From contig NZ_LT629749.1 in the NCBI RefSeq assembly GCF_900105065.1, positions 496,001-560,000 on the forward strand: DNA of 64,000 bases, in the 5' to 3' direction. The translations under genes were made by a program, and so were the position numbers. This DNA is from Friedmanniella luteola (GTDB taxonomy: Bacteria; Actinomycetota; Actinomycetes; Propionibacteriales; Propionibacteriaceae). Positions 6,950-15,631 of this stretch are shown here, piece by piece (position 1 is the stretch's first letter; every line of letters starts with the position of its first letter). Under the pieces are notes generated by a model that was given only the letters and a program-made list of their open reading frames with translations, searched no databases and had not been told where the DNA came from.

Positions 6950-9465
6950 CCTACGGGTCGAGCGGGGACAGCCCGATGCGCGCGCACGACCCGCTGGACC
7001 GGATCCGCTTCCCGGTCGACGAGTGGCGGCTGACCGAGGCGCGCTACAGCGCCGCGGACCTCGGCGTCACCGAGACCCTGTTCGCCGTCGGCAACGGCTA
7101 CCTCGGGATGCGGGGCAACGTCGAGGAGGGTCGCGAGACCTTCGCCCACGGCACCTTCATCAACGGGTTCCACGAGACCTGGCCGATCCGGCACGCCGAG
7201 GAGGCGTTCGGCTTCGCCCGGGTGGGGCAGACCATCGTCAACGTCCCCGACAACAAGACCATGAAGCTCTACGTCGACGACGAGCCGATGCTGCTCTCGG
7301 TCGCGGACCTGGAGTCCTACGAGCGCTCCCTGGACTTCCGCGACGGCGTGCTGCACCGCGACATCGTCTGGCGCACCCCCGGCGGCAAGCGGGTCCGGGT
7401 GAGCTCCACCCGGATGGTCTCCTTCACCCAGCGGCACCTGGCGGTGCTGACCATCGAGGTCACCATGCTGGACGAGGAGGCGCCGGTCGTGGTGTCGTCG
7501 CAGACCCTCAACCGGCAGGACGGGCGCGACGAGTACCACGTCCGGGCGGCGGCGATGGGCAGCGGCACCGACCCCCGCAAGGCGGAGGCGTTCGAGTCCC
7601 GCGTGCTGGAGCCGCAGCTGCACTGGTGCGCCGAGAACCGGATCGCGCTCGGCTACCGCTGCGCCAACTCCGGGATGACGCTGGCCGTCGGCATCGACCA
7701 CGCCATCGAGACCGAGAACGCCCACACCGCGCACATCAGCGCCGACGACGACACCGGCAAGATGGTCTACCGGGTCGCCGCCAAGCCCGGGCAGCCGATC
7801 AAGATCACCAAGACGGTCTCGTACCACACCTCCCGCGGCGTCCCCGTCCGCGAGCTCGTCGACCGCGCCCGCCGCACCCTGGACCGCACGCTGTCGGAGG
7901 GGGTCGAGGCCGAGTACGAGGCGCAGCGGCGCTGGCTCGACGCCTACTGGGCGCGCGCCGACGTCGTCCTGCACGGCCAGCCCGCGCTGCAGCAGGCCGT
8001 CCGCTGGAACCTGTTCCAGATCGCCCAGGCGACGGCGCGGGCCGAGCAGTCCGGCGTGCCCGCCAAGGGCGTCACCGGCTCCGGCTACGGCGGTCACTAC
8101 TTCTGGGACACCGAGATCTACGTCCTGCCGTTCCTCAGCTACACCTCACCGGCGATGGCCCGCAGCGCGCTGCGCTTCCGCTACAACATGCTGGACGCCG
8201 CCCGCCGGCGCGCCCGCGACCTGGCCCAGAGCGGCGCGCTGTTCCCCTGGCGCACCGTCAACGGCGAGGAGGCCTCGGCCTACTACGCCGCGGGCACCGC
8301 GCAGTACCACATCGACGCCGACATCTCCTACGCGCTGTGCAAGTACGTCGCCGCCAGCGGGGACGAGGACTTCATGTGGCGCGAGGGCATCGACATCCTC
8401 GTCGAGACCGCGCGGATGTGGGCCGACCTCGGGTTCTGGCGCGAGGACGGTGACGGGGCGCGCAGCTTCCACATCCACGGGGTCACCGGCCCGGACGAGT
8501 ACACGACGGTGGTGAACGACAACCTCTTCACCAACGTGATGGCCCGCTACAACCTGGCGCAGGCCGCCGAGCTGGTGAAGCACATGTGCGAAGACCTCCC
8601 CGAGGCCCACCACAGCGCCGTCGAGCGGCTGGAGATCCACCCCGACGAGGTCGAGGAGTGGAGCGCCGCCGCCCGGGCGATGGCCATCCCGCACGACCCG
8701 GTGACCGGCATCAACCCCCAGGACGCGCAGTTCCTGGACCGCGAGGTGTGGGACCTGCGGCAGACGCCCGAGGACAAGCGGCCGCTCATGCTGCACTACC
8801 ACCCGCTGGTCATCTACCGGTTCCAGGTCCTCAAGCAGGCCGACGTCGTGCTGGCGCTGTTCCTGCAGGGCGACCACTTCACCAGCGAGCAGAAGCGGCT
8901 GGACTTCGAGTACTACGACCCGATCACCACCGGGGACTCGACGCTGTCGGGGGTGGTGCAGTCGATCATCGCCGCGGAGGTCGGCTACCGCGACCTGGCG
9001 CTGCGCTACTTCCACAGCTCGCTGTTCGTCGACCTCGCCGACCTGCACGGCAACGCCAGCGACGGGGTGCACGTGGCCTCGACCGGTGGGGTCTGGAACG
9101 CGCTGGTCTACGGCTTCGGCGGGATGCGGGACTACGACGGCGACATCACCTTCGACCCCCGGCTCCCGGCCACCTGGGAGGGCCTGACCTTCCGCGTCAC
9201 GCTGCAGGGCACCCGGCTGGAGGTCGAGCTCACCGCCGACGCCATGCGCTTCACCGTCGTCGAGGGAGAGCGGGCCGAGTTCAAGGTGCGCGGCCGCCGG
9301 CTGACGGTCAGGGCCGGCCGGCCCGTCACCGTGCCGCTCGACGGCCAGGGCCCCTCGGTCCAGGGCAAGATCACCCTGCAGACGGGGGAGCGGCGTCCCG
9401 ACGGCAGCCTGATCACCGCCTCCGTGCCGCAGGCCGCCGGCCGGCGCGCCGGCTCCGCGGCCTGA
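6946..9465 (+). CDS. GH65 disaccharide phosphorylase (maltose/trehalose/kojibiose type)
   Basis: An 839-residue inverting phosphorylase that cleaves an alpha-glucoside with phosphate to give beta-glucose 1-phosphate and glucose. It has an N-terminal beta-sandwich (about 20-290), an (alpha/alpha)6 barrel with GYGGHYFWDTEIYVLPFL and GVTGPDEYTTVVNDN, where Glu518 is the expected general acid, and a C-terminal beta domain. LMLHYHPLVIYRFQVLKQAD belongs to the phosphate-binding side. No signal peptide is present, so it is cytoplasmic. ATG 6946 overlaps the pgmB stop. Whether it prefers trehalose, maltose or kojibiose cannot be read from sequence. Confidence 0.9.
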   Translation: MTYGSSGDSPMRAHDPLDRIRFPVDEWRLTEARYSAADLGVTETLFAVGNGYLGMRGNVEEGRETFAHGTFINGFHETWPIRHAEEAFGFARVGQTIVNVPDNKTMKLYVDDEPMLLSVADLESYERSLDFRDGVLHRDIVWRTPGGKRVRVSSTRMVSFTQRHLAVLTIEVTMLDEEAPVVVSSQTLNRQDGRDEYHVRAAAMGSGTDPRKAEAFESRVLEPQLHWCAENRIALGYRCANSGMTLAVGIDHAIETENAHTAHISADDDTGKMVYRVAAKPGQPIKITKTVSYHTSRGVPVRELVDRARRTLDRTLSEGVEAEYEAQRRWLDAYWARADVVLHGQPALQQAVRWNLFQIAQATARAEQSGVPAKGVTGSGYGGHYFWDTEIYVLPFLSYTSPAMARSALRFRYNMLDAARRRARDLAQSGALFPWRTVNGEEASAYYAAGTAQYHIDADISYALCKYVAASGDEDFMWREGIDILVETARMWADLGFWREDGDGARSFHIHGVTGPDEYTTVVNDNLFTNVMARYNLAQAAELVKHMCEDLPEAHHSAVERLEIHPDEVEEWSAAARAMAIPHDPVTGINPQDAQFLDREVWDLRQTPEDKRPLMLHYHPLVIYRFQVLKQADVVLALFLQGDHFTSEQKRLDFEYYDPITTGDSTLSGVVQSIIAAEVGYRDLALRYFHSSLFVDLADLHGNASDGVHVASTGGVWNALVYGFGGMRDYDGDITFDPRLPATWEGLTFRVTLQGTRLEVELTADAMRFTVVEGERAEFKVRGRRLTVRAGRPVTVPLDGQGPSVQGKITLQTGERRPDGSLITASVPQAAGRRAGSAA

Positions 9466-9505
9466 GCTCCGACGGACCCTGCTCCCCGAGGCTGGTCGAG
9501 GGGCG

Positions 9506-9605
9506 CCCTTCGACAGGCTCAGGGGACGGGCCCCTCGACAGGCTCAGGGGACGGGCCCTTCGACAGGCTCAGGGGACGGGCCCTTCGGCAGCCTCAGGGC
9601 GCGGG
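9506..9605. repeat. Four tandem 25-bp repeats
   Basis: Four head-to-tail units start at 9506, 9531, 9556 and 9581. The shared core is TCGACAGGCTCAGGGGACGG; units 1 and 3 are identical, unit 2 differs by one base and unit 4 is diverged. The array fills the space between the convergent GH65 and permease genes. The same core recurs elsewhere in the window, including inside genes. Confidence 0.9.
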
Positions 9606-9606
9606 G

Positions 9607-11064
9607 TCAGCGGTCGTCGTCGTCGCCGGTGAGCGCCGCGGGGTCCTTGACGTAGGTCTTGCGGCCCCAGAGGGCGCGGTTGAGCACCCAGGTGAGGGCC
9701 CAGAGCACCACGCCGATGGCGAGCAGGATGCCGGCGATCGTGTACTGCTCGGTCGCCCGGCCGGTCCACGGGCCGACCAGGTAGGCGCAGAGCAGCGCGC
9801 CCAGGACCGGCAGCACGGTCGGGGCCCGGAAGTGCTGATGGCTCTGGGTGTCCTTGCGCAGCACCAGGCAGCAGATGTTCACGACGGTGAAGACCGCCAG
9901 CAGCAGCAGCGCCGTGGTGCCGCCCAGGGCGCTGACCCGGCCGACCAGCGTGACCAGCCCGAAGGCCAGCAGGGTGGTGAAGACGATGGCCACCCACGGG
10001 GTCCGGCGGCCGGGCAGCACCCGGCCCAGCCCGGGCGGCAGCACCCGCTGCCGGGCCATCCCGTAGAGCAGCCGGCTGGCCATCAGCATGTTGATCAGGG
10101 CCGAGTTCGCGACCGCGAACATGGAGATCAGCGGGAAGATCTGGTCGATCGGCAGGTTCGGGGCCCCGGCCGTCACCACCTTGAGCAGGGGGGCGTCGCC
10201 CTCGCCCAGCTCGCCCGAGGGCACGATCGCGATCGCCGACAGCGAGACCAGGACGTAGATCAAGCCGGTGATGCCCAGCCCGGTGAGCATGATCTTGGGG
10301 AACACCTGCTCCGGGTTGTGCACCTCCTCGGCCATGTTGACCGAGTCCTCGAAGCCCACCATGGCGAAGAACGCCAGCGAGGTGGCCGCGGTGACCGCGA
10401 TGAAGATCGACTTGTCCTCGGGGGTGTCGAACACCACCGTCCGGCCCAGGTCCGCCTTGCCCTGCGTGATCGCGAAGAACCCGATGAAGATGACGATCAG
10501 CAGGCCGCTCAGCTCGACGCAGGTCAGCACGATGTTGGCGTAGACGCTCTCGGCCACGCCGCGGAGGTTGATCAGCCCGACGAGGGCCAGGAACAGCACG
10601 GCCAGCACGGTCGTCAGGCCGTCGCTCACCGACACCTCCGACAGCCCCAGCCAGTCGGCCCGGACGACGTTCACCATCGCCTCGAGGTTGGCGGCGAAGG
10701 CGCGCGACGCCGTCGACGCCGACGTGATGCCCGAGCAGGTGACCGCGAACGCCATCAGGAAGGTGACGAAGTGGATGCCGAACGCCTTGTGGGCGTACAG
10801 GGCGGCGCCGGCGGCCTGCGGGTACTTGGTCACGAGCTCCAGGTAGGAGAACGCGGTGATCGTCGCGACGACGAAGGCCAGCAGGAACGGGAGCCAGACG
10901 ACGCCCCCCACCTCCTTGGCGACCGTACCGGTGACGGCGTAGATGCCGGTGCCGAGGATGTCGCCGATGATGAAGAGCAGCAGCAGCTTGGGCCCCATCA
11001 CCCGCTTGAGCTCGGGCTGGTCGGACGTGGCGGTGTCGGCGGTGGGCGAGGCGTTCGCGACCAT
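9607..11064 (-). CDS. APC-superfamily amino acid permease
   Basis: A 485-residue integral membrane transporter with about 12 hydrophobic segments. The first helix has the APC glycine motif (IIGDILGTGIYAVTG), and EDSVNMAEEVHNPEQVFP is the typical mid-protein loop. It imports amino acids or related amines by proton or substrate exchange; the substrate is unknown. ATG 11064 follows a GGAGG Shine-Dalgarno. A -10 hexamer (TAGACT, 11119-11114) gives a leader of about 45 bases. It is divergent from the XRE regulator. Confidence 0.88.
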   Translation of the reverse strand: MVANASPTADTATSDQPELKRVMGPKLLLLFIIGDILGTGIYAVTGTVAKEVGGVVWLPFLLAFVVATITAFSYLELVTKYPQAAGAALYAHKAFGIHFVTFLMAFAVTCSGITSASTASRAFAANLEAMVNVVRADWLGLSEVSVSDGLTTVLAVLFLALVGLINLRGVAESVYANIVLTCVELSGLLIVIFIGFFAITQGKADLGRTVVFDTPEDKSIFIAVTAATSLAFFAMVGFEDSVNMAEEVHNPEQVFPKIMLTGLGITGLIYVLVSLSAIAIVPSGELGEGDAPLLKVVTAGAPNLPIDQIFPLISMFAVANSALINMLMASRLLYGMARQRVLPPGLGRVLPGRRTPWVAIVFTTLLAFGLVTLVGRVSALGGTTALLLLAVFTVVNICCLVLRKDTQSHQHFRAPTVLPVLGALLCAYLVGPWTGRATEQYTIAGILLAIGVVLWALTWVLNRALWGRKTYVKDPAALTGDDDDR

Positions 11065-11154
11065 GGGGTCCTCCAGGCGGGCCGGGGATGGGGTGGCCGT
11101 GCGGTTGCGCGGCAGTCTAGGGCGGGGCCCGCCCGCAGGGCCACGACCCGCACC

Positions 11155-11190
11155 GCTTGCTGGCGCTTGCATCTGCTTGCAATTGCAAGC
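11155..11190. promoter_or_regulatory. Phased GCTTGC operator upstream of the XRE regulator
   Basis: GCTTGC occurs at 11155, 11165 and 11175, exactly 10 bases apart, and the last copy forms a perfect 16-bp palindrome, GCTTGCAATTGCAAGC (11175-11190). It lies 11 bases before the regulator start and between two divergent genes. It is probably the binding site of the XRE protein (autoregulation). Confidence 0.6.
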
Positions 11191-11201
11191 ACCATGGAGG
11201 G

Positions 11202-11651
11202 GTGAGCCGCTTACGACCGACCCGGATCGGGGACCAGCTGGGCACGCTGGGTGAGTTCATCGCGACCCAGCGGCGGACGGCCGAGCTCTCGCTGCGGCAG
11301 CTCGCCGAGCAGACCGGGATCTCCAACCCCTACCTGAGCCAGATCGAGCGCGGGCTGCGCAAGCCGTCCGCCGAGGTGCTGCAGCAGCTCTCCAAGGCCC
11401 TCCGGGTCTCCGCCGAGAGCCTGTACGTGCGGGCCGGCATCCTCGACCCCGAGGACCACCCGAGCACGACCGTGGAGATGGCGGTGCTCGGCGACCCCGG
11501 CCTCACCGAGCGCCAGAAGCACGTCCTGATCGAGATCCACACCTCCTTCGTGAAGGAGAACGAGCGGAACGCGGCCGACCTGGCCGCCGCCGCCCCCGGC
11601 GCGGCCGGCCCCGCCGACGAGCACCGTCCGGCTCCCGACCGCACCCCCTGA
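11202..11651 (+). CDS. XRE-family transcriptional regulator (Rv0474-like)
   Basis: A 149-residue DNA-binding protein. The helix-turn-helix spans about residues 26-60 (LRQLAEQTGISNPYLSQIER and GLRKPSAEVLQQLSKAL), followed by a short C-terminal helical region and a Pro/Ala-rich tail. Gene order XRE then HbhA-like protein matches Rv0474-Rv0475 of M. tuberculosis. GTG 11202 is chosen because the frame upstream runs through the palindromic operator; a GGAGG lies unusually close to it, so a leaderless start or another start is possible. Confidence 0.85.
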   Translation: MSRLRPTRIGDQLGTLGEFIATQRRTAELSLRQLAEQTGISNPYLSQIERGLRKPSAEVLQQLSKALRVSAESLYVRAGILDPEDHPSTTVEMAVLGDPGLTERQKHVLIEIHTSFVKENERNAADLAAAAPGAAGPADEHRPAPDRTP

Positions 11652-11686
11652 ACCGACCGCACCCCAACCGCCCACCAGGAGGCACC

Positions 11687-12493
11687 ATGTCCACCACGCC
11701 CGACCCCACCCCCGTCGACCCGGACCTGTCCCGCACCTGGGTCGACCCCGCGCCCGTCGAGGTCCCGCTCGACGCCGCTACCGGCCCCGGCCGCGGCCCG
11801 GACGGTGTCCCGCTGCAGGACGAGCCGGCCCCGGCCGCGGCCGGCGACCCCGTCGGCGCCGTCCCGCCCGCGACCGAGCAGGCCCGGCGCGGCGCGGCGG
11901 ACGCCACGGCGGCCATGCGGGAGTCCGACCTCAAGGCGCTCTACGCCGCCGCCGGCGCCACCCAGGTGCTGGTCGGCGCGCTCCGCGACACGGTCAGCGA
12001 GACCTCGCGCTGGGCCAGCGCCCGGCTGGCGGAGCTGCGGTTCCGCCGCGCCGAGCTCGCCAAGCAGGCCGAGGAGATGCGGCTCCGGGCCGAGGGCGTG
12101 CAGGAAGAGGTCAAGGCCGCTCCCGAGGTGGCCAAGAGCCGGGTCGCCGACCTGCAGCAGCAGGCGACCGGCACCTACAGCGACCTCGCGGCGCGCGGTC
12201 AGCGGGCCCTGCTCGACGTGCGGTCCGACGTCGTCAACCGGATCGACCCCGCGTTCGACCGGCTGGAGGAGCGGCTGGAGGCCGCCCGCCGGGCGATCCG
12301 CGGCACGGCCGCGAAGACGCCGGTCCCGCCGGTCGCCGAGCCCGGGGTCCCCACTCCGGCCGCGCCCGTCGCCGAGAGCCCGGTGCCGGCACCGGGTGCC
12401 CCGCTGGTCGAGGACCTCGACGTCCAGGACGCCGTCCTGGTCGAGGAGGTCGTGGTCGAGCCGACCCCGCAGGACCCCACCGCGGAGCGCTGA
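11687..12493 (+). CDS. HbhA-like coiled-coil protein
   Basis: A 268-residue protein after AGGAGG with good spacing. Residues 1-70 are Pro/Ala/Asp-rich, about 75-210 are amphipathic helix (SDLKALYAAAGATQVLVGAL, then ARLAELRFRRAELAKQAEEM) with coiled-coil character, and the tail is Pro-rich then acidic. The core and gene context match mycobacterial HbhA. HbhA's Lys-rich heparin-binding tail is missing and replaced by an acidic one, so adhesin function should not be assumed. A role in cell-surface or lipid-inclusion organisation is possible. Confidence 0.72.
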   Translation: MSTTPDPTPVDPDLSRTWVDPAPVEVPLDAATGPGRGPDGVPLQDEPAPAAAGDPVGAVPPATEQARRGAADATAAMRESDLKALYAAAGATQVLVGALRDTVSETSRWASARLAELRFRRAELAKQAEEMRLRAEGVQEEVKAAPEVAKSRVADLQQQATGTYSDLAARGQRALLDVRSDVVNRIDPAFDRLEERLEAARRAIRGTAAKTPVPPVAEPGVPTPAAPVAESPVPAPGAPLVEDLDVQDAVLVEEVVVEPTPQDPTAER

Positions 12494-12507
12494 CCCGCCC
12501 CTGACGC

Positions 12508-12543
12508 CAGGAGGCGGGCACCCGTCGGGGTGCCCGCCTCCTG
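12508..12543. terminator. Bidirectional terminator hairpin
   Basis: A perfect 15-bp stem (12508-12522 with 12529-12543) and a 6-base loop lie between the convergent HbhA-like and L,D-transpeptidase genes. Confidence 0.8.
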
Positions 12544-12560
12544 CGGTGTCGAGATGGCCC

Positions 12561-13301
12561 TCAGCTGCGGTAGACGACCACCCGGTCGCCGTTGCGCACC
12601 TGGTCGAAGACCCACCGGATCCCGGCCTTGTCGCGGATGTTGACGCAGCCGTGGCTGCAGCCGTTGTACCCGCGGGCCGCGAAGTCGGCCGAGTAGTGCA
12701 CGGCCTGGCCGCCGCTGAAGAACATCGCGTACGGCATCGGGGTGTGGTAGATCGACGAGACGTGGTTGCGGCTCTTCCACAGCACCGAGAACTTGCCCTC
12801 CCGGGTCCGGGTGCTCGCGCAGCCGAACCGGGCGTCGAAGGTGCGGACCACCTTCGAGTTCTTCATGTAGTAGAGCTTGTCCTTGGTCTTGTCGATGCAG
12901 AGCGCCCGGCCGTCGACCTTGCAACGCTTGTCCAGCTTCGGCGACGGCTTGGTGATCTTGATCTTGCCCGTCTTGTCGACCAGCCGCGTCCAGGTCTTCT
13001 TGCTGACCTTGCCGTTGGCCGTGAGCCCGTTGGCCTTCTGGAACTTCTTGACCGCGGCCTCGGTCCTGGTCCCGAAGTAGGACGTCACCAGGTCCTTGTC
13101 CAGCGCCTTCGCCTTGACGAGGCGGCGCTGCAGCGCCTGGACGCCGCTGTTGGTCTGGCCCTTCTTCGGCGCCGTGTACTTCGTGGACACGTACGTGGTG
13201 GCGGCCTGCGCCGCCGGGGCGACCGGCCCCGTGCCGGACACGGCTCCGACGAGCGCGGTCGCCATGACCACGCCCAGCAGCAGCCGGATGACCTTCTTCA
13301 T
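12561..13301 (-). CDS. Secreted L,D-transpeptidase with peptidoglycan-binding domain
   Basis: A 246-residue exported cell-wall enzyme. A Sec signal peptide covers about residues 1-34 (MKKVIRLLLGVVMATALV, cleavage after AQA). A PG_binding_1 domain follows at about 50-108 (NSGVQALQRRLV), then a YkuD catalytic domain at about 130-246. His202, His217 and Cys219 sit in the HYSADF and SHGCVN motifs. It forms 3-3 cross-links in peptidoglycan or attaches proteins to it. ATG 13301 follows AAGGGG. Confidence 0.9.
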   Translation of the reverse strand: MKKVIRLLLGVVMATALVGAVSGTGPVAPAAQAATTYVSTKYTAPKKGQTNSGVQALQRRLVKAKALDKDLVTSYFGTRTEAAVKKFQKANGLTANGKVSKKTWTRLVDKTGKIKITKPSPKLDKRCKVDGRALCIDKTKDKLYYMKNSKVVRTFDARFGCASTRTREGKFSVLWKSRNHVSSIYHTPMPYAMFFSGGQAVHYSADFAARGYNGCSHGCVNIRDKAGIRWVFDQVRNGDRVVVYRS

Positions 13302-13514
13302 GCTGTTCCCCTTGAGTCGTCGGACCACGGTCCGCGGTGCCGAGATGGTTCTGCACCGTCTACGGCGGGGAAGAGCCGACGGTTGCATCCCTGATACCAG
13401 GAAGATCCTGACATCTCGAGAGCCATCCTGGACCACGGGAGCATCCCGCGCAGGCGGCGTGAGCGACGAGGGCGTGAACACCAGGGGCGCCGCGCCGAGG
13501 CCGGGACGACGGAC

Positions 13515-13551
13515 GCCCGCGGCACCGAGCACGAGGCTCGGCACCGCGGGC
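13515..13551 (-). terminator. typA terminator hairpin
   Basis: A GCCCGCGG..CCGAGC stem pairs with GCTCGG..CCGCGGGC around a short loop, with a 2-base internal mismatch, just downstream of typA. Confidence 0.6.
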
Positions 13552-13569
13552 GGCGTCAGCGGGACCGGG

Positions 13570-15432
13570 TCAGGCGTTCTTGGCGCGCGAGCGGGTCCGG
13601 GACCGCTCGTTGCCCGACAGCACGACCTTGCGGATGCGGACGGCGGCCGGGGTGACCTCGATGCACTCGTCACCGCGGCAGAACTCCAGCGCCTGCTCCA
13701 TGCTCATGATCTTGGCCGGGATGAGCCGCTCGAGCTCGTCACCCGTGGCGGAGCGCACGTTGGTGAGCTTCTTCTCCCGGGTGATGTTGACGTCCATGTC
13801 GTCGGAGCGGGCGTTCTCGCCGACGATCATGCCCTCGTAGACCTCGGTGGTCGGGGCGACGAAGAGCGTGCCCCGCTCCTGGAGGCTGAACGAGGCGTAG
13901 GCCGTGACCACGCCGGTGCGGTCGGCCACCAGCGAGCCGTTCGGGCGGGTCCGCAGCTCACCGTGCCAGGGCTCGTAGGTCTCGAAGACGTGGTGCATCA
14001 TGCCGGTGCCGCGCGTCTCGGTGAGGAACTCGGTGCGGAAGCCGATCAGGCCGCGGGCCGGGACCAGGTACTCCATCCGGACCCAGCCCGTGCCGTGGTT
14101 GATCATCTGCTCCAGCCGCCCGCGACGCAGCCCCATCAGCTGGGTGACCACGCCGACGAAGTCCTCGGGGGCGTCGATGGTCAGCCGCTCGACGGGCTCG
14201 TGGATCTTGCCGTCGATCTCGCGGGTGACGACCTGCGGCTTGCCGACCGTCAGCTCGAAGCCCTCCCGGCGCATCATCTCGACCAGGATGGCGAGCTGCA
14301 GCTCGCCCCGGCCCTGGACCTCCCAGGTGTCGGGCCGCTCGGTGTTGGCGACCTTGATGGACACGTTGCCGATGAGCTCGGCGTCCAGCCGGTTCTTGAC
14401 CAGGCGGGCCGTCAGCAGCTTGCCGGACTTGCCGGCCAGCGGGGAGGTGTTGATGCCGATGGTCATCGAGATCGAGGGCTGGTCGACCGTGATCAGCGGC
14501 AGCGGCTTCGGGTTCGCGGGGTCGGAGAGGGTCTCGCCGATGGTGATGTCGGGGATGCCCGCGATGGCCACGATGTCGCCCGGCCGCGCGATCTCGGCCG
14601 GCACGCGGTCCAGCGCCTCGGTGATCAGCATCTCGGAGAGCTTGATGTTCTGGATGGTGCCGTCCTGCTTGCACCACGCGACCACCTGGTTGCGCTTCAT
14701 CTCCCCGGCGAACACCCGGCACAGGGCCAGCCGGCCGAGGTAGGGGGAGGCGTCGAGGTTGGTGACGTGGGCCTGGAGCACCGCGCCCTCCTCGTACTCC
14801 GGCGCCGGGACGCCGTCGAGGATGGTGGCGAACAGCGGGCCCAGGTCGTCGTGGTCGGGCATCTCGCCGTTCTCGGGGGCGGTCAGCGAGGCGCGACCGG
14901 CCTTGGCCGAGGCGTACACCACCGGGAAGTTGAGGACGTCGGTGTCCGCGTCGTCCAGCAGGTCGAGGAAGAGCTCGTAGGTCTCCTCGACCACCTCGGC
15001 GATCCGGGCGTCGGGCCGGTCGACCTTGTTGACCACCACGATGATCGGCAGGTTCTTGGCCAGCGCCTTGCGGAGCACGAAGCGGGTCTGCGGCAGCGGG
15101 CCCTCGGAGGCGTCCACGAGGAGCACGACGCCGTCGACCATCTCGAGGCCGCGCTCGACCTCACCGCCGAAGTCGGCGTGGCCCGGGGTGTCGATGATGT
15201 TGATGATGACGTTCTGGCCGTCCGGGGCGTGGTGCAGCACCGCGGTGTTCTTGGCCAGGATGGTGATGCCCTTCTCCCGCTCCAGGTCCATCGAGTCCAT
15301 GACCCGGTTGTTGACGTCCTGGTTGGCGCGGAAGGCGCCCGACTGCCAGAGCATGGCGTCGACGAGCGTGGTCTTGCCGTGGTCGACGTGGGCCACGATG
15401 GCGACGTTCCGCAGATCTGAGCGAGTGGGCAT
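13570..15432 (-). CDS. typA: Ribosome-associated GTPase TypA/BipA
   Basis: A 620-residue translational GTPase involved in 50S assembly and stress adaptation. It has [10 protein letters not shown] (G1, residues 14-23), the EKGITI switch, [11 protein letters not shown] (G3), NKVDRPDAR (G4), EF-G-like domains III and V, and the TypA-specific C-terminal domain. Length is typical. ATG 15432 has a GGAAG Shine-Dalgarno; a -10 hexamer TAGACT at 15505-15500 gives a leader of roughly 60 bases. Confidence 0.96.
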   Translation of the reverse strand: MPTRSDLRNVAIVAHVDHGKTTLVDAMLWQSGAFRANQDVNNRVMDSMDLEREKGITILAKNTAVLHHAPDGQNVIINIIDTPGHADFGGEVERGLEMVDGVVLLVDASEGPLPQTRFVLRKALAKNLPIIVVVNKVDRPDARIAEVVEETYELFLDLLDDADTDVLNFPVVYASAKAGRASLTAPENGEMPDHDDLGPLFATILDGVPAPEYEEGAVLQAHVTNLDASPYLGRLALCRVFAGEMKRNQVVAWCKQDGTIQNIKLSEMLITEALDRVPAEIARPGDIVAIAGIPDITIGETLSDPANPKPLPLITVDQPSISMTIGINTSPLAGKSGKLLTARLVKNRLDAELIGNVSIKVANTERPDTWEVQGRGELQLAILVEMMRREGFELTVGKPQVVTREIDGKIHEPVERLTIDAPEDFVGVVTQLMGLRRGRLEQMINHGTGWVRMEYLVPARGLIGFRTEFLTETRGTGMMHHVFETYEPWHGELRTRPNGSLVADRTGVVTAYASFSLQERGTLFVAPTTEVYEGMIVGENARSDDMDVNITREKKLTNVRSATGDELERLIPAKIMSMEQALEFCRGDECIEVTPAAVRIRKVVLSGNERSRTRSRAKNA

Positions 15433-15631
15433 GCGTGAGGACTTCCTTCACAGACGATTGGGGGTCGCGCGGTCGCGACGGCGACGGGCAACCTGAACGA
15501 GTCTACCGACCCGTGCCCCCGCAACCCGAATCGTCGCTGGTCAGAGGGGGCTCGGCCGGACCGGGGAGGGAGCACGGCCGCCGTCCCCGGCGCCCGTACG
15601 CTGAAGGGGTCCCGACGGTGAGGAGACCCAC

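Noticed and set aside
9506-9605. Regular repeats that might suggest a CRISPR array
   Set aside because: The 25-bp units are directly adjacent with no unique spacers, and no cas gene is present.
11157-11201. Upstream TTG start for the XRE regulator
   Set aside because: It would place the phased palindromic operator inside the coding sequence and adds an unrelated N-terminal extension.
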